DNA of 64,000 bases, from positions 124,001-188,000 of the forward strand of contig CAJNDS010002526.1 in assembly GCA_905221605.1 (NCBI GenBank). Direction: 5' to 3'. Made by a program: the position numbers and the translations under genes. How positions within the stretch are numbered: position 1 is the first letter of the stretch; every line of letters begins with the position of its first letter. This document shows positions 1 to 12,411 of the stretch, one piece after another. This DNA comes from Symbiodinium natans (lineage: Eukaryota; Sar; Dinophyceae; Suessiales; Symbiodiniaceae). A model generated the notes under the pieces. That model did not search any database. It was not told the DNA's origin and saw only the letters and a list, made by a program, of their open reading frames with translations.

Positions 1-290
1 CTGCCTGTCTGCGAATGGACCGGGAACCGGTCCATCCTCCATCTTGGACCGTGATCTGCAGGCACCTTGTGCAGTTGTAGTTTAACAATGCCTTGCATGG
101 GACATCAGGGCACCTCCACTTGCAGAACGACGAATCCGCATCTATTCGATGACACGAAGATGTACATTTATTTTCAGACACCTGGCTTGTAGTTGACATC
201 ACTACTTCATGTGCCTGTCATGGTATCATGCTATCGGCTTTCGCAGCCAAGAAAGGCCGAAGGCAACCATATTAGCAGCAACAGCAGCCT
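1..290. other. No gene recognised
   Basis: No frame in this left edge shows a recognisable domain or a splice-bounded exon. It runs into the CAG/GGC repeat. Confidence 0.4.
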
Positions 291-740
<450 letters not shown>

Positions 741-1855
741 AGCAGCAGCAGCAACAACAGCATCAGTGAGACTGCTGTCGTCGACCGCTCTGTGCAATTG
801 TGTAAAGTCAATCTTGCCAGATTGGCCGAGAGTTGGTGCCGCAAAAAATGGTGCCTGAGGATAGGAGCTTCATTGGCGTACCTGGTGGTCTCGAGCTCAG
901 CCTCCTATGGCAGTTGCTGTGGCTGCACTGTTGCAGCATACATCAGCACACTGCAGCACCGCCATTCTGTGCTCTGGCGCCAAGTTGGGTATTCCACTTA
1001 TCGTCTTCGCACATCGCTTTCTGCTGGCCATCACAAGTCTCAACTCCGGCGAGGGCGTGCGAGGCTGCAGCTCAGAGGAAGAGGCTTCTGTAAGCCGCTA
1101 GTAAGGGAGAATTTTTGTGGTGTCAAAGGGGGCATTAAAGGTCCGAGGGCGACCTCGGACAATCGTGCGACGCCAGAATCTGATGACAGGCTTCTTCTTG
1201 TTTCGAGTAGCTCTGGGCAACGCTGGGTAGCGCTGTGGCTGTCATGACTCATGACGCACATGGCAATAAACAATTGCCGTTTACAGTCATTTAAGTTGTT
1301 GTGAAGCCATAGTTGGCTGCTTCGCTAACGCATCAATGTGAACCACGTCTTTCGGGTATGAAGTGATGGCCCAGGTGCTGCCATGATTAAGGATCTTCCG
1401 AACCTTGTCTGCATGGCATGTTGGTGACTCTTTTTGGTGCATCCTGACAAGCCAATCGCTGCTTGACTGCTCCATGTCCGACCTTGAGGAAGATTCCGAA
1501 AGACAGTCCGGAGCTTCGGGACCCTGAAGATGGTAGTGTCTTGCCATGGTTCTTGTCCTAGCTTCAGGGCTTTCCGAGCTTGAGAGCTTGTCAGGCTTTT
1601 TTGTGGTGTACCTGAAGATTGGGTGTAACTTCAAATAGTGGCGAGTGACAAGCCCGAAGCCCCCCCCCCGGCCCCAGGACAAAGCATCGGATCTATACAC
1701 GAAGTGGTACGTGTGGTGGGTTACAAAAGTAGCGGCATATCGTAGCACATCGATCGCAACTCTCCAGAAGGACTGGAGTTGGTCTCAAGTGAAACAGCCG
1801 CAAATTTCTCGATCTTCCATTTTTGTGATCTTGTTTGAGCTGCCTTCAGTACAAG
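741..1855. other. No gene recognised
   Basis: Only scattered ORFs are seen. The longest is a minus-strand frame at 1287-1748 with no recognisable domain. Coding exons of the RING gene that follows may begin near the right end, but none could be bounded. Confidence 0.35.
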
Positions 1856-2973
1856 GCATTATGGAGTGCAGCATTTGTTTGTCTTCCTTTGGCTCGAAGA
1901 CAGTGGACGCCTGGGCAGCACTGCGCAGCGATATACCTGGGTAATTCTTGCGCGTGCACGTGGAGCGGAATGCAAAACTTTGGTCGTGAAGTTGGGTCGT
2001 GAAGTTGGGTGCCAGATTTGGTACAGTTGCGCCACTTATGCGGTCTCACAGTATCGTGCTTTTCATGCGTAGCTGCATAGAATTAGTGTAGCTGATCCTG
2101 CTTGTGATGCGTTAGTGAGCATATCTACAGTACGGACATATGCATTCGGTTTCGAGTATTCGTTCGTGCGTGCCTAATGCCCTACCACCCGAGGTGCGGA
2201 CGCCGTGCAAGCACTACTACTGTGAGGAGTGCCGCCTGGCAGCACTATGCAGCACTGTCAACGTTCGTCTGCGCTGGATGACAAGATGCTCCTGGACTTC
2301 GCTTGTCCCAATAAAGTTGTGCGCGATCCCAGTTTGCAGACCCTGAATGTCAATGCGTTTACAGCAGGATAGTGGAAGCGGTGTTGCCTTGGTTTTCCGG
2401 CTTCGTTCGGCTTCTGAAATCCTGCATGCCAGCCCAGTCATGTCTAGAGTCAGGACAAGCGGTGAACAAATGTTTATGCTGGCATCATGCCTCCCAGATC
2501 TTGGGATCTCTACTTGTACTAGGCTTGTGGTTTTCCAGCAGCCCTTGCCGACTTCCGACTTCCTTGGGTCACAACTGCGTATGGCGTATGACCTTTGTTT
2601 TTGTGGCAGTTGGCCAGTCCCAGTCGCAGCCTTGCGACTGTCTGGCTGGAACGCGCTCATTGGCTCAATCCTGGAATCAGGATCTGGACGTCAATGCTGG
2701 CTGCTCGACTGGGCATAGTCGCCCTGCAAGCTCGTCGCTGTTTGGTTCAGGGCCGTGCGTGGGAGTAGTCCTGCCACCTGGTCCGTGGTTGTAAAAAGAG
2801 CCTACAGGCTGTTGTTATCTTGCCGTCCAAGTCGCCCCATGCTCTCACAACAGCATTGGACTCAGCGACTATCCGAGACCTAAGGCCTTACGAAGTGGTG
2901 CAAGGCGCACGTGACGTGTCCTCTCTGCAAGAGCCTTGTGGCAGATCCTGGACCGCTGCCTGAGGAGGCCTGA
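1856..2973 (+). CDS. C3HC4 RING-finger protein, C-terminal exons (candidate E3 ubiquitin ligase)
   Basis: Three exons join in frame into a full RING finger. Exon 1856-1902 carries ECSIC. Exon 2194-2248 follows acceptor CCCGAG and carries TPCKHYYCEEC. Exon 2885-2973 carries HVTCPLCK and ends at TGA. The introns are GT-AG (1903-2193) and GC-AG (2249-2884). Joined, the spacing is C-x2-C-x12-C-x-H-x2-C-x2-C-x15-C-x2-C, within the limits of the RING-HC family, which binds two zinc ions and usually recruits an E2 enzyme. The RING lies at the extreme C-terminus, about a dozen residues before the stop. The upstream exons carrying the rest of the protein were not found, so substrate and location are unknown. 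A second open stretch at about 2278-2384 could be an alternative exon. Zinc-ligand spacing and splice phase both fit, which is the main support. Confidence 0.6.
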
Positions 2974-5429
2974 GCGGAGCATGTTAACTCTGCTACCTCT
3001 GTTAACCGTTAATCGAATACTGCTGCCTCCCGACGGGAGTCGCAGACTTGTCTCACTCTGAAACTGCCGCGCTGCAGCTTTTTAAGATGTGCTGTGGCTT
3101 GGCATGCAGCAGGCTCAACTTCAGCTGTATTCTTGTTACTGAGCGCAGTATTTTCCAAAGCGCAGCGGTGTAGCCCAAATTCGAGGATGTACGTGGCTGC
3201 GATTTTGGCAATGTCTTGCGCCAGGGGCTGACAGCAAAGGGTCAGTTAAGTGTCCACCTCTATTGAAACTCAAGTTGCGCATAGTACGGCACGTCAAGGG
3301 TGACCATTAGCTTTTGCACAGGACAGCTGTTGGCCAGAAGCCTGTTGCCTCGATTAGTCGGATGGTGGACGAACAAAATGTGTGGGCATGTGGTCGATTG
3401 CAACTGCGCGCAATCGAGCAAGGTGCAGCATGTCTAAGCTACGCCTGCTGAGAGCTTGAGGTGGGTACTTGTAGGTTTTCCGTCTCCATGAGTCCATAAC
3501 AATATGTGGGAAAAGGCTGCGCCAAGGGCTAAACGATCCGACGAGTCTGAGCTTTAGCTGCAGGGTGCGATGTGTGTGATTGAAGGACACGTAAGGTGCA
3601 AGATGCGACATGGCGCGGCATGTGCGAGCGGAGCGATTGCGCCTACTTAATGCATCCTGCATACTTGTCTTGTCCTGTCAAGTGGCCTCTACAATTGTGG
3701 CTTGGCCTTTTTCTGCTGGACGGATATTGAAGCCATCCTATGTAGTGCCCTCATCGGCCCCTTCTCCATAGAAAAGCACATTAAAGATGTCGTACAAAAG
3801 ATGAAAGAAAACAGCAACAGCAGCTACAGTGCTTGCACTTGTGTCTCGGGATTGCACTGTATCCTTTTCGTGTCACGAAAGAAGTTGCCAAGATCGGGAG
3901 AAGGCACGGGGCGACAGTTAAAGCCCAAAAAATTAGCACTTCGCATGCCACTTCCTAAAGAAACGAGGTATGAGTATGTACATTATGTGTGAGGAAACAA
4001 GTGTGAGTTTTCTTTTGTGTTAGGTCGCTGTTCGCCGAGATCTCTCAGCGGTGCTGGTTGCTCCGGCACGAATTAGGAAGGCTGCAAAGAGCATACTGGT
4101 CGTTGATTTGAAAAAACCGCTGCAAGCCTATGCCAGGCAGCTGCAAACGCTGTCGGGGGCCTGCCCGGCGCGAGTGGGCTCGGCTTCCCAGTCCGCCAAC
4201 CGTCTTTCGGCACCAGCGCTGGGCAAGGAAGGAGTTTGTCGGGCTTCGTAGGGTGGTTTAGTTCTGTTTCCACACGCTGCAGAGTTCGAGCGTTTCGAGT
4301 TCATGGGTGTATTTGTCAGTGTTTGGGGCTTTAGGGTCTGGGGTTTCAGGGGCATGGCAAGGCAGGATAAAGTTCGCGTCAGTGTGTCAAAACTGAGGGG
4401 TTCAAACATCAAGGGTAAGCGAGGGCGTTTATCCGAGAGCGACGACAGTTTCGCATTTGGTGATCACAGACGCCGAAAGCGAAGCATTTAAATTTGGCTT
4501 TTTCCAGATGTCCACAAGCGGCGACAGGTTGGCATCTCGCCATCCCAAGAGCCAACAACCGACAGTTTTGAGCAGGCCAAGGGGGTCCTAGGATCAGATC
4601 CTGATCTGCTTGTTCTCGACGCCTCTCGGTTGGAAGCCGAGGCGAAGATTGTTTCAGGTGACCGTACAGTAAAAAAGTTAAACTAGAACAGACGAGAGTG
4701 CAAACAAAACGAAACTTTCTGCCGTAATGTGTTGCTATGGTTACTTTGATCAGATCCATTTTCATGGAAGTGATATGGTTCGAGACTTACGGTAATGACT
4801 GTACATGCCCATTAGAAAAGCCGATTGTGTCCCAGCACACCCAGCTTCCAACCTCGCCTTGCTCGTGGCGGTAGCCAAAAAACAAGACGAGCCGTGGTGT
4901 CCATCGCCGCTGCTCTACGGTGTTCGAGCCCGTCTGAGCTAATTGCAAGGCGCTTGAACCGGTATGCTTCCAAATTTCTGCAAGCTTGTGTATCCTCCAT
5001 AAACTCCCATCGCAACGGCCCCTCAAAACCGCAGGGCCTGAACCGCGCGCATTGCTTGGTTTGTTCAAGCGATTTGCATTTCCAGGCTGCTGTCCGCCTT
5101 GCTGGCACAGCTGGCTGAAATCGGGCCTGCCTTGCAAGAGCAGGAGCAGCCAGTCGTTTAGGGCAGTTTTGGGGGTTGGCCTTTAGCAGCGAGTGCTTTG
5201 CTGTGTTCGTTCAGCCGTTGAGACGGTGCCCTTGCAACGACGAAGCCAGTGCTGATGCAGGAGTTGTTCGAGGCTCTTGATGTCCTTGGCGGCCACGTGG
5301 GGGAGGCACGCTTATTGCTGTGTGTTTTCATTGTGTTTTCATTGACATGTCGTCACCAAGGACTACTACTGGTTTAAGTTCGGGGTACTGCACGAGCTTT
5401 CCAACAAACTGCCAAAGCAAGAACCAAGA
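2974..5429. other. No gene recognised
   Basis: No recognised domain. A minus-strand frame of 102 codons (3354-3662) and + frames at 3702-3992 and 4051-4251 are open but have no family resemblance or convincing splice limits. The segment around 4303-4350 contains GGGTTT/GGGGTTTCAGG-like telomere-flavoured sequence. Confidence 0.3.
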
Positions 5430-6008
5430 TGCATGAATTATCGCTGACAGAGTACAACTACGAGCATCAGGTGGATCCTGCGACATTGGAGGACTTCATC
5501 GAGTCGTTGAGGTGCCCTTCTGGAGTTGGAGTTGTCCTGTGCTCCGGTGCTGGCTACCGCTCGACCGCCATTTGACTGACTCCACGGTCGACTTTCAGAA
5601 GTTCTTTTCTTTGGACACTGACGTATACGACGTATATCGACGCATGTGATACCCCTCTCTCCTCCCCCATGCTAGCAAAGGGTTTTTGTAGACCGAAGCG
5701 CTTCTGTATTGCTTATCCGGCGGTCATGCGCAATGGTGCATTGTGGGACTGTGCGAGGTTCGCCTGGCCGCTCTGTGGTAGCCGAACACTTATCAAGGCA
5801 CTTCATTTGAGAGCTGCCGTTCACACAAAGCATTGGCATGCATTGGCCAGCATTTTCCCTGCGCCCGTGCCTGCTTCTGGCCAGGCCTTGCTCGCGCTTG
5901 GTCAGGCCAATGCCCTCGACGTGAAGACCTGCCGCTTGCTCCTGACAGAGCTGGAGGCAAACTTAGGGAATCTAAGAGATCATGCAGTGCGCATTCAGTG
6001 CAAATGTA
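5430..6008 (+). CDS. Candidate exons of a helical-repeat protein (possible 5' part of the gene at 9906)
   Basis: An ATG at 5430 opens a frame (MHELSLTEYNYEHQ) with a GT site after GAGTCGTTGAG near 5511. A well-placed acceptor (pyrimidine tract, then CCAG) begins an exon at 5885 with residues ALLALGQANALDVK and a Leu-rich amphipathic pattern, ending at a GC site near 5980 or a GT site near 6006. The residue pattern resembles the ~35-40 residue helical repeats of FASTK/heptatricopeptide-type RNA-binding proteins, and so do the exons from 9906 onward. The two groups may belong to one gene with a repeat-filled intron between them. Neither the join nor the family is proved. Confidence 0.35.
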
Positions 6009-6229
6009 AGCTAGGCGGCTAGATTCTGCTGGACTTTGGGCGAAGGCACGCACAGAGCTTATCGGCAGAGCTGACCGCGAGGTGCCGTTGCTTTGATCCG
6101 ATGCTGTCGTGTTGTTTGCTTTTGGAACGCCGTCATGAGAAGCAAAGCAAAACGCATCAACAACTTCAAGATGCATCAGCAACCATGACTTGCGCGACCT
6201 GCTTTAAGGAAAGAGGAAGCAGGGGCTGG

Positions 6230-6990
6230 ACCCAAAGCCCCGTGAAGGAAAGAAGGACAGGATACCAGACAAAGTTGGAAATATTTAAGCAACGAAGTTC
6301 AGAAAGACAGAAATACAAGGAGAGGAGATGCTAATTGAAAAGTAGCGGGAAGAGAGTGAGAGAGGGCCACGGTGCCTTCATGCCCCAACGAAGGACAGAA
6401 AGCAATGAGCCAAGTAAATAAATGCGGGAACGAAAGAAAGACAGCAAGAAAGACATACTCGTACATAAAGCAAGAACGACAGAGCGAACGAAACAAACGA
6501 AGAAAAAAAGCACACAGAAAGAACGAAGCACATAAAAACAATGCATAAAGAAGAACAGCATGGAACAGGTAAATAAATAAGTTGATCAGTCAAGTACAGC
6601 AAGACATGCATAACGCAAGAAATGACAAGGAGCCCATAACGAGAAAAAGAGCAAACGAAAGAAATGTCAACACACGATAAACAATACTAGTAGTTACAGA
6701 AAGGGAGACATAATTGCGTAAATAAAGGATTAATGCAATAGAGAACGAGGGACAGATATAACCAACGAAACAAAGACCGAAATGCACACACTTGAACAGA
6801 AAACAAAGAACGAACGAAATACCAAATTGACGAGATAGCATCGAAGCGACATAACGAGCGAAAGAAACAAAACTCGAAATAAAGGAGCAACGACTAGATA
6901 TGGAGCGACATAAATAGATAGCGAACGAAAGAAAGACAGAACGAATGAACGAACGCAAAAGGGGCATACATTAAGAGCCGCCCTTGATTG
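6230..6990. repeat. Purine-rich low-complexity tract (GAAAGAACGA-type)
   Basis: The + strand is dominated by A and G with recurring GAAAGAAAGA, AACGAACGAA and AACAAAGA words and few T. The minus strand therefore has several long Phe/Ser/Cys/Leu-rich frames, which are composition artefacts. It lies between candidate exons at 5885 and 9906 and may be intron filler. Confidence 0.7.
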
Positions 6991-7499
6991 ACCGAAGGTC
7001 TGATCGGTGCACCCGATACGCAGGCTCCACGCCTCACGCCCCGAATAAGGAAAAGCAAAGAGTAGAGCACGTCGTGTTTGCTCTCAGAGGAGCCTGGAGG
7101 GCACAACTTGCGCTGGGCATTTAGGATTCTGTGACTGCCCAAGCCCCTTGAAGTAACATGGTTTGTGCCCTTCCGGGCCTCATCTTCGTTGGGCCATGGA
7201 GATACAGAAGAAGAGGAAGAGGAGGAAGAAGAAGAAGAAAACATGGAAGCACAAAGCAAAGCACAGGTCTTGCGCGAAAGCTCCATGGACATTCCCTGGG
7301 CTCCGGGACCCCAAAAGACGTTGCGTGACCCAATGGGACGTGAGTCAGGTGAAAGTGCATATATTTCTCTGAGCGCGATGTGGAAACGAACAATTAGTTC
7401 TTGATTTTTTCGGCATCTTTGAGTACAAGCACTTTCAAGCGAAGGGCGATGAACCTTGTACTGTAGTTGTCAGTTTTCGGCTGTCGTCTCGATTGCTAC

Positions 7500-7560
7500 T
7501 GCTGGGTACCGCTTGGCACCGCTTGGTACCGCTTACCACTTGGTACCGCTTGGTACCGGT
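7500..7560. repeat. Ten-base tandem repeat, unit TACCGCTTGG
   Basis: About six imperfect copies of GGTACCGCTT/GGCACCGCTT in a row. Confidence 0.8.
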
Positions 7561-9481
7561 TGATTTCTATTTGTCTAGTTTTGGTTGCTGCATGGGAAGG
7601 CGCTGCTGCTTCTTCTTGCCTTGCACAAGAATGCCTTCGATCGGACTGCTGTGGCCATGGGCTTGCCGCATCCCTTGTATGACGAGGCTCCTACACTAAG
7701 GCTAAGGCGGCTAAGGCGGCTAAGGCTTCTTGCTTGGAGATCGTAGGTCTTGGGTTTCATCGAGGTGGCAGTTGACATTCATCTGCACGGACTCCCGATC
7801 TGAAGCATCCGAACGGAGTCCTCCTCCTCAACTGACGCTGGCAGGCTGCCAAAAGGCTCCTCAAGGTGGGAATGGGTACTATGCGCACCTGCATCCAGCC
7901 TGAAATAGCCTGAAGCTGTTTTTTTGACATATGACCCAGACAGGAGCTTTCAAAGGATGCTGCTGCGCAAATCAGCGCTCTGCCTATGGAGAGCTTGTCT
8001 CGCCCTGTTCTTGCGATGGCGCGGCGCCCAGAATCAACATGTTTTGAGAGGTCTATGCCCATGAGGCTACAGGAGTCTGTTCAGCGTCTTCATCTTCAAT
8101 CTCCAGTGGTGTCAGGATGCGCTAGAGGCTGTCTCTGCATAGCAGGTAAACAGCACCAGCAGTGCAACTCTGTAGAACCCTGGCCAGTTCTCAGCTTTTC
8201 TCGGCATCCTAAGGCTCAGCTTGGCTTTATGAGCCGTCGCACCTTGCAAAGTCTTGACGAGCGATTGATGTCGCCTGTCGGCATGTCTCTTCTAGCAAGC
8301 TACAACTGCTGGCTTTTGAAATGCAAGATGTAAAGGGGGGCCACCTGTTTCAACCGTTGTAGGTCAGGGAGGCTTCTGTCCTTGACACCCGCTGCATTCG
8401 TGTCCCTCGCCTATGCCACGCGCCCGGCTCCTAAGCTGCTCGTGATGCCGTGGACCACTTGCATCATGTTGGTGAGCGTATGAAAAAAAATGCTGAGCTA
8501 TGAGAAGGGCCTCTTGCGCTCATGGGGATCGGCTATGGGAGGCCTCATGCCGCCTCGATGTTCTCGGGAGGCCTGGTGCGTGGACCGATTCCCCGGGAAG
8601 AGCTGCGGCTTCCGCTCTGCTTGGCCTTCGGAGCTTTGCTTCACCGAATGGAGCCGAAGCAGGCAGAGGGGCCCATGGGGACCCTAGCTGCCCTAGCTGC
8701 CACTTCAAAGAGACGATGTTTTTTTTTAGTTTTTTTTTGTTTTGTGTGTGTGTGTGTCTTGTGTCATGTGTGCACAGCCAATGTTCTCGAGTCCAACGTT
8801 CTAGAATTGGAGGGCAGCAGAGGTTTGGGGGGGGGGGTCTGTCCAGGCATGCCTACCTGTAGCATGTTCGTGCAAGGTGGCCAGCTGCATTGAAAGCTTG
8901 AAAGGCTACTGCTTCAAGGCGCGTCTGCGAGTTTGGCCATCTTGGCATGGGTGCATGCTGAAAGTTGTTGGACTTGCGTGGATTTGAATTCAGGAATATC
9001 GCCATGTGTTCGAAGCAGCGTATGCGCGCTTGGGGTCCGCCCTCGATGACCAGGCAAAAGGCGGGGAAGTTGCACGTACCAGTATCACACGTATACCAGA
9101 ACTTTCGTGTGTGTCGTACGGCTAATTTAGAAGTTTTGTTTCGCTAAGGCTTCGGCTATGACAGGCCGTGGTCCATACTGACTCCTGCCGAGGCGAGTAA
9201 TGGGATTTCATTGGCTTTGCATGCTTCCTCACTGTTGACATCTGTTGACTCATTGAGGGGTTGTTTCCAGCTGAAAAGTTTGGGAGCTTCAGGCTGCTGC
9301 AGCAATCAAATCGTTCCCAGAGCTCAAGTTCCAGGAAGGGTGAATGTCTTGTCATCTAATCGTGCCCGTATCACGAATTCAACTGGGCTTTGACACAGGA
9401 TTCCCAGCTCCTCCTTCGCATGCTGCGTGCGCTAAGCCCATCTCCGCTCAGCTCAAGGCTTGGGGGGATTGGTTGGATTTG

Positions 9482-9525
9482 GTGTATGTGTGTGTGTGTG
9501 CGCGCGTGTGTGTGCGCGCGTGGCG
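9482..9525. repeat. TG/CG dinucleotide microsatellite
   Basis: Alternating TGTGTG and CGCGCG run; potential Z-DNA former. Confidence 0.85.
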
Positions 9526-9905
9526 GCATGTCCGGTAGGGGCGTAGGGTCCAAACTCCAAACTCTGCCGGCGAGGCAGTTGGGACCTCCGGGCGTTGCTG
9601 AAGGCCTGCGCTCGTAGCAGCAACGTTTTGTAAAGTTGCCTTGCGACCCGAGCAGTATGGAGGAGTCTTCATGATTGGAGCATAGCCGAGCTCGCCTCAA
9701 CTAGAAAAGTGGCAAGCTGAAACCTGAGCACTTGCGAAGTGTCAGGATCTGTCGATCCACCTTTGGAAGAGCAACCAGAGACTGCGTTGGTTCGCACAGC
9801 GCCGGGCATGCTGGCCAGGAGAAGACTTGTCATGAGCAGGGGTACTGAATTGAGAGTTCTCTCCTATGACGAAGTCTGCACATCAGTTGCACATCTCCCT
9901 TTGAG

Positions 9906-12411
9906 AGGATGTGCATGGCAGAGCTGGTGGACATTCTGGAGGCCTTTGGCCAACAAGGCCTGAACGGCTGCGGGGCCGTCGCCGAGGTGCCCCTCATTCT
10001 TCAAATCCCAGTGGTGGAAATGTCGTGCAATCCCTGACTGAACATGAAGGAACCTGCACCTGCACCTGCTTTGAAGCAACTGTGAGGCGATTGTGGGCAG
10101 ATACCAGGCCAATGGTGGAAGACTCTCAAGGCGAAACACAGCCCGAGCCGCTCAGCTGTCGCTCACCTACAGGGAACTGTTTCATAAGATGAGGGTCTTT
10201 CTGGGAGCAACCACATGCAAAATGCATCCCCGATGTACGGTGCAGCTAGGAAAGTCCAAGCAGAGTCAGAAATGCCTGAGAGTCTGAGCGGGCAACTCGC
10301 CGAAGTCGATCAGAGTCGCGGGCACTGGAGCCCAGAGAGGAGAGAGAGATAGATAAAGAGAGAGAGGGAGAGAGAGACGGGATAAGAAGAATGAAGGAGA
10401 AGGAGAAGGAGCAGGAGCAGGGAGCAGGAGCAGGAGCAGGAGCAGGAGGAGGAGGAGGAGGAGGAGGAGAGGGAGAGGGAGAGGGAGAGGGAGAGGGAGA
10501 GGGAGAGGGAGAAGGAGAAGGAGAAGGAGAAGGAGAAGGAGAAGGAGAAGGAAGGAAAAAGGCAGAGAGAATTCTAAGTCTAAGCTTCTTTCAGCCAACA
10601 GCCCGACCATAGCTTCTCTCAACGGGCAGTCGGGCATGCAATCTGGGAAGCTGCTTTACCTGAGGCTCTTTGGGCCTTGGCGACGCTCGGACATTCATGA
10701 TAGTCCATACCATAACTCCGAAAACTCATGAAGCAAATGGCAATGGTGCAGCTGGATCGTAACCTAGTGGGGCTGCGGTGTGATTCACCTTTTCGAGGCA
10801 GCTTGGTGAACGGGACACAGAGCTGGTTGAGCTGCTGGTCTCTGAGTTGGAGGGCTGGGAGGCCAGGCACAGAGAATGTTGGCTCATGCCCTGCTCATGC
10901 CCGGCTCATGCCCTGCTCGTGCCCTGTGGCGAGGCGCAGGATCCTCATGGGGCAGAGCTTCGACCGCGACCTGCTTTAGTGGCACTGTGGTCGCTCTGTG
11001 CCCTTGATCTCGTGCCAAGGCGACACTATATGCCATTGCCACCGAAACTGGTAAAAACGTGTGTTGAGCTTTGAAATGTCTTCCGGTTTGTGGATTGTGC
11101 GGATGACCGCAGGGCAGCAGCCTCTGCCGATTGGCTATTGACTTTCCTGTGTCGCGAGACAGTTGCGACGTCAGGTGCCCAGACTTTGGGGCTTGTGGCA
11201 GTGTCTGGTGTTGTGCCGCCATGTCATCCATGTCCATGTGCTATTATGAGCCACCATTGCAGGGCCTTCCTTGTCTATAGCCTGTCAAGGTATGTCTTGG
11301 GAATCGGCAGTCAGGCATCCGAGTGGTGTTGTGATCACCTTGAGAGAACCCGTGCAAGTTTATGGTGTATGTGCAATCCTTTCTCACACGCCGTTTGTGA
11401 ACCGTTTGTGAACCGCTTGGCATTTTTAGGCGCTGCTGCTCTTCGAGTCTGTCAATGCAGTCCGCTCCGTGTTGCCGGCCATCGCAGACAGGCCCACAAC
11501 CACGGCAGATGTCCGCATTGCTTGGACGTGCAGGATGAATCTATACTTCTTGTAGAAGCGCCCAATTTTTGTCGAAGCATGAAAGGAGGCCTCCATGCTG
11601 CATATCCAGCATCGGTTTTGAAGTGCTCGAATTTCTTTCCTCTTCTCAAGTCTACTTACTTGAGGCATTAAGAGGCACAAGACGGGGATGCGAGGGTTTA
11701 CAGTCAGGGCTTCTGTTTGGGGCTCAGGGGGCGTCAAGGCCCACTTCTGGAGATTGCGAGGTCAGCAGTGCTGTGCTGTGCTGAGGGACGTCAAGAACCT
11801 ATCCAACTCCCTTACACATATCTGGGAGCAGGTGAAGATAGCGGTTGGGGGCATGGGGCAAAAAGTCTTAGAACATACGGGACTCTCCTCCGAGAAACCC
11901 ACCAGCGCCTCTCCAAAACTAGTGAGTTTTAAAGAGGAGAATTGAAAAGAATCAGCTGGACTCTTGACTCAATCGGCAGTTGAAGTCCCCCGAGCCAGGC
12001 ACCTCCAGGTTCTGCAGGCAGCCCACTCTCCTGTGGCAGAACAGGCTCACATGTGTCTGCGTGTTTTGCGTGTTTGCCGTCATTTGTGTCTCCTGTCTGC
12101 GTTAAAACCCTCCAACCATAGCAGCTGCACGTCGTGATACATCGTGCAAGGTGCTGCTTGATGTGGGACGACCTTTGCGCAGCCCGCAGGAGCTGTTCTC
12201 ACTCCCAGACAGGCATGGCACCTGATGGCCTTGTGACAGCCCAGCTTGGATATGGCAAGATCTGGCAGTTTGGAGGCCAGATGAACAGAAGCTGCTCCAG
12301 CCGAAGCCTGATGAACATGAGGACGTCGGAGTGGTTTTGCATATCGTTTCCGTGCGGGTGACGAGTTCAGGAGCTCCCAGAATCTTCCAGTATGGACAGC
12401 ATGGTTCATGA
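9906..12411 (+). CDS. Helical-repeat (FASTK/heptatricopeptide-like) protein, 3' exons
   Basis: Five exons join with consistent phase: 9906-9986, 10087-10194, 10802-10861, 11430-11527 and 12240-12411 (TGA). Introns start at 9987 (GT), 10195 (GT), 10862 (GC) and 11528 (GT); all end in AG. The joined protein has Leu/Ala-rich helical segments such as ELVDILEAFGQQGLN and GGRLSRRNTARAAQLSL. This pattern, a hydrophobic helix followed by an S-x-R-N-x-A-R-type helix, is typical of FASTK/heptatricopeptide repeat proteins, which bind organelle RNA in alveolates. That assignment is inference from pattern only. No RAP domain is recognised; the tail carries a charged segment (WRPDEQKLLQPKPDEHED) and then a beta-like stretch. 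Intron 10195-10801 contains a 220-base purine microsatellite. The exon at 5885 may be an upstream part. The start codon was not found. Confidence 0.5.
10336..10557. repeat. GGAGAA/GAGAGG purine microsatellite
   Basis: Imperfect GA, GGAGCA, GGAGGA, GAGAGG and GAGAAG hexamer arrays with almost no pyrimidine on the + strand. It lies inside a predicted intron of the helical-repeat gene. Confidence 0.9.

Larger units (their letters stand above)
6991..9905. other. No gene recognised; several simple repeats
   Basis: Holds a GAAGAGGAA stretch (about 7203-7242), a ten-base tandem repeat (7500-7560), T and TG runs (about 8718-8760) and a TG run (9482-9525). Open frames such as 7986-8333 (+) and 8500-8862 (+) show no recognised domain. 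If the exons at 5885 and 9906 belong together, this is one large intron. Confidence 0.3.
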
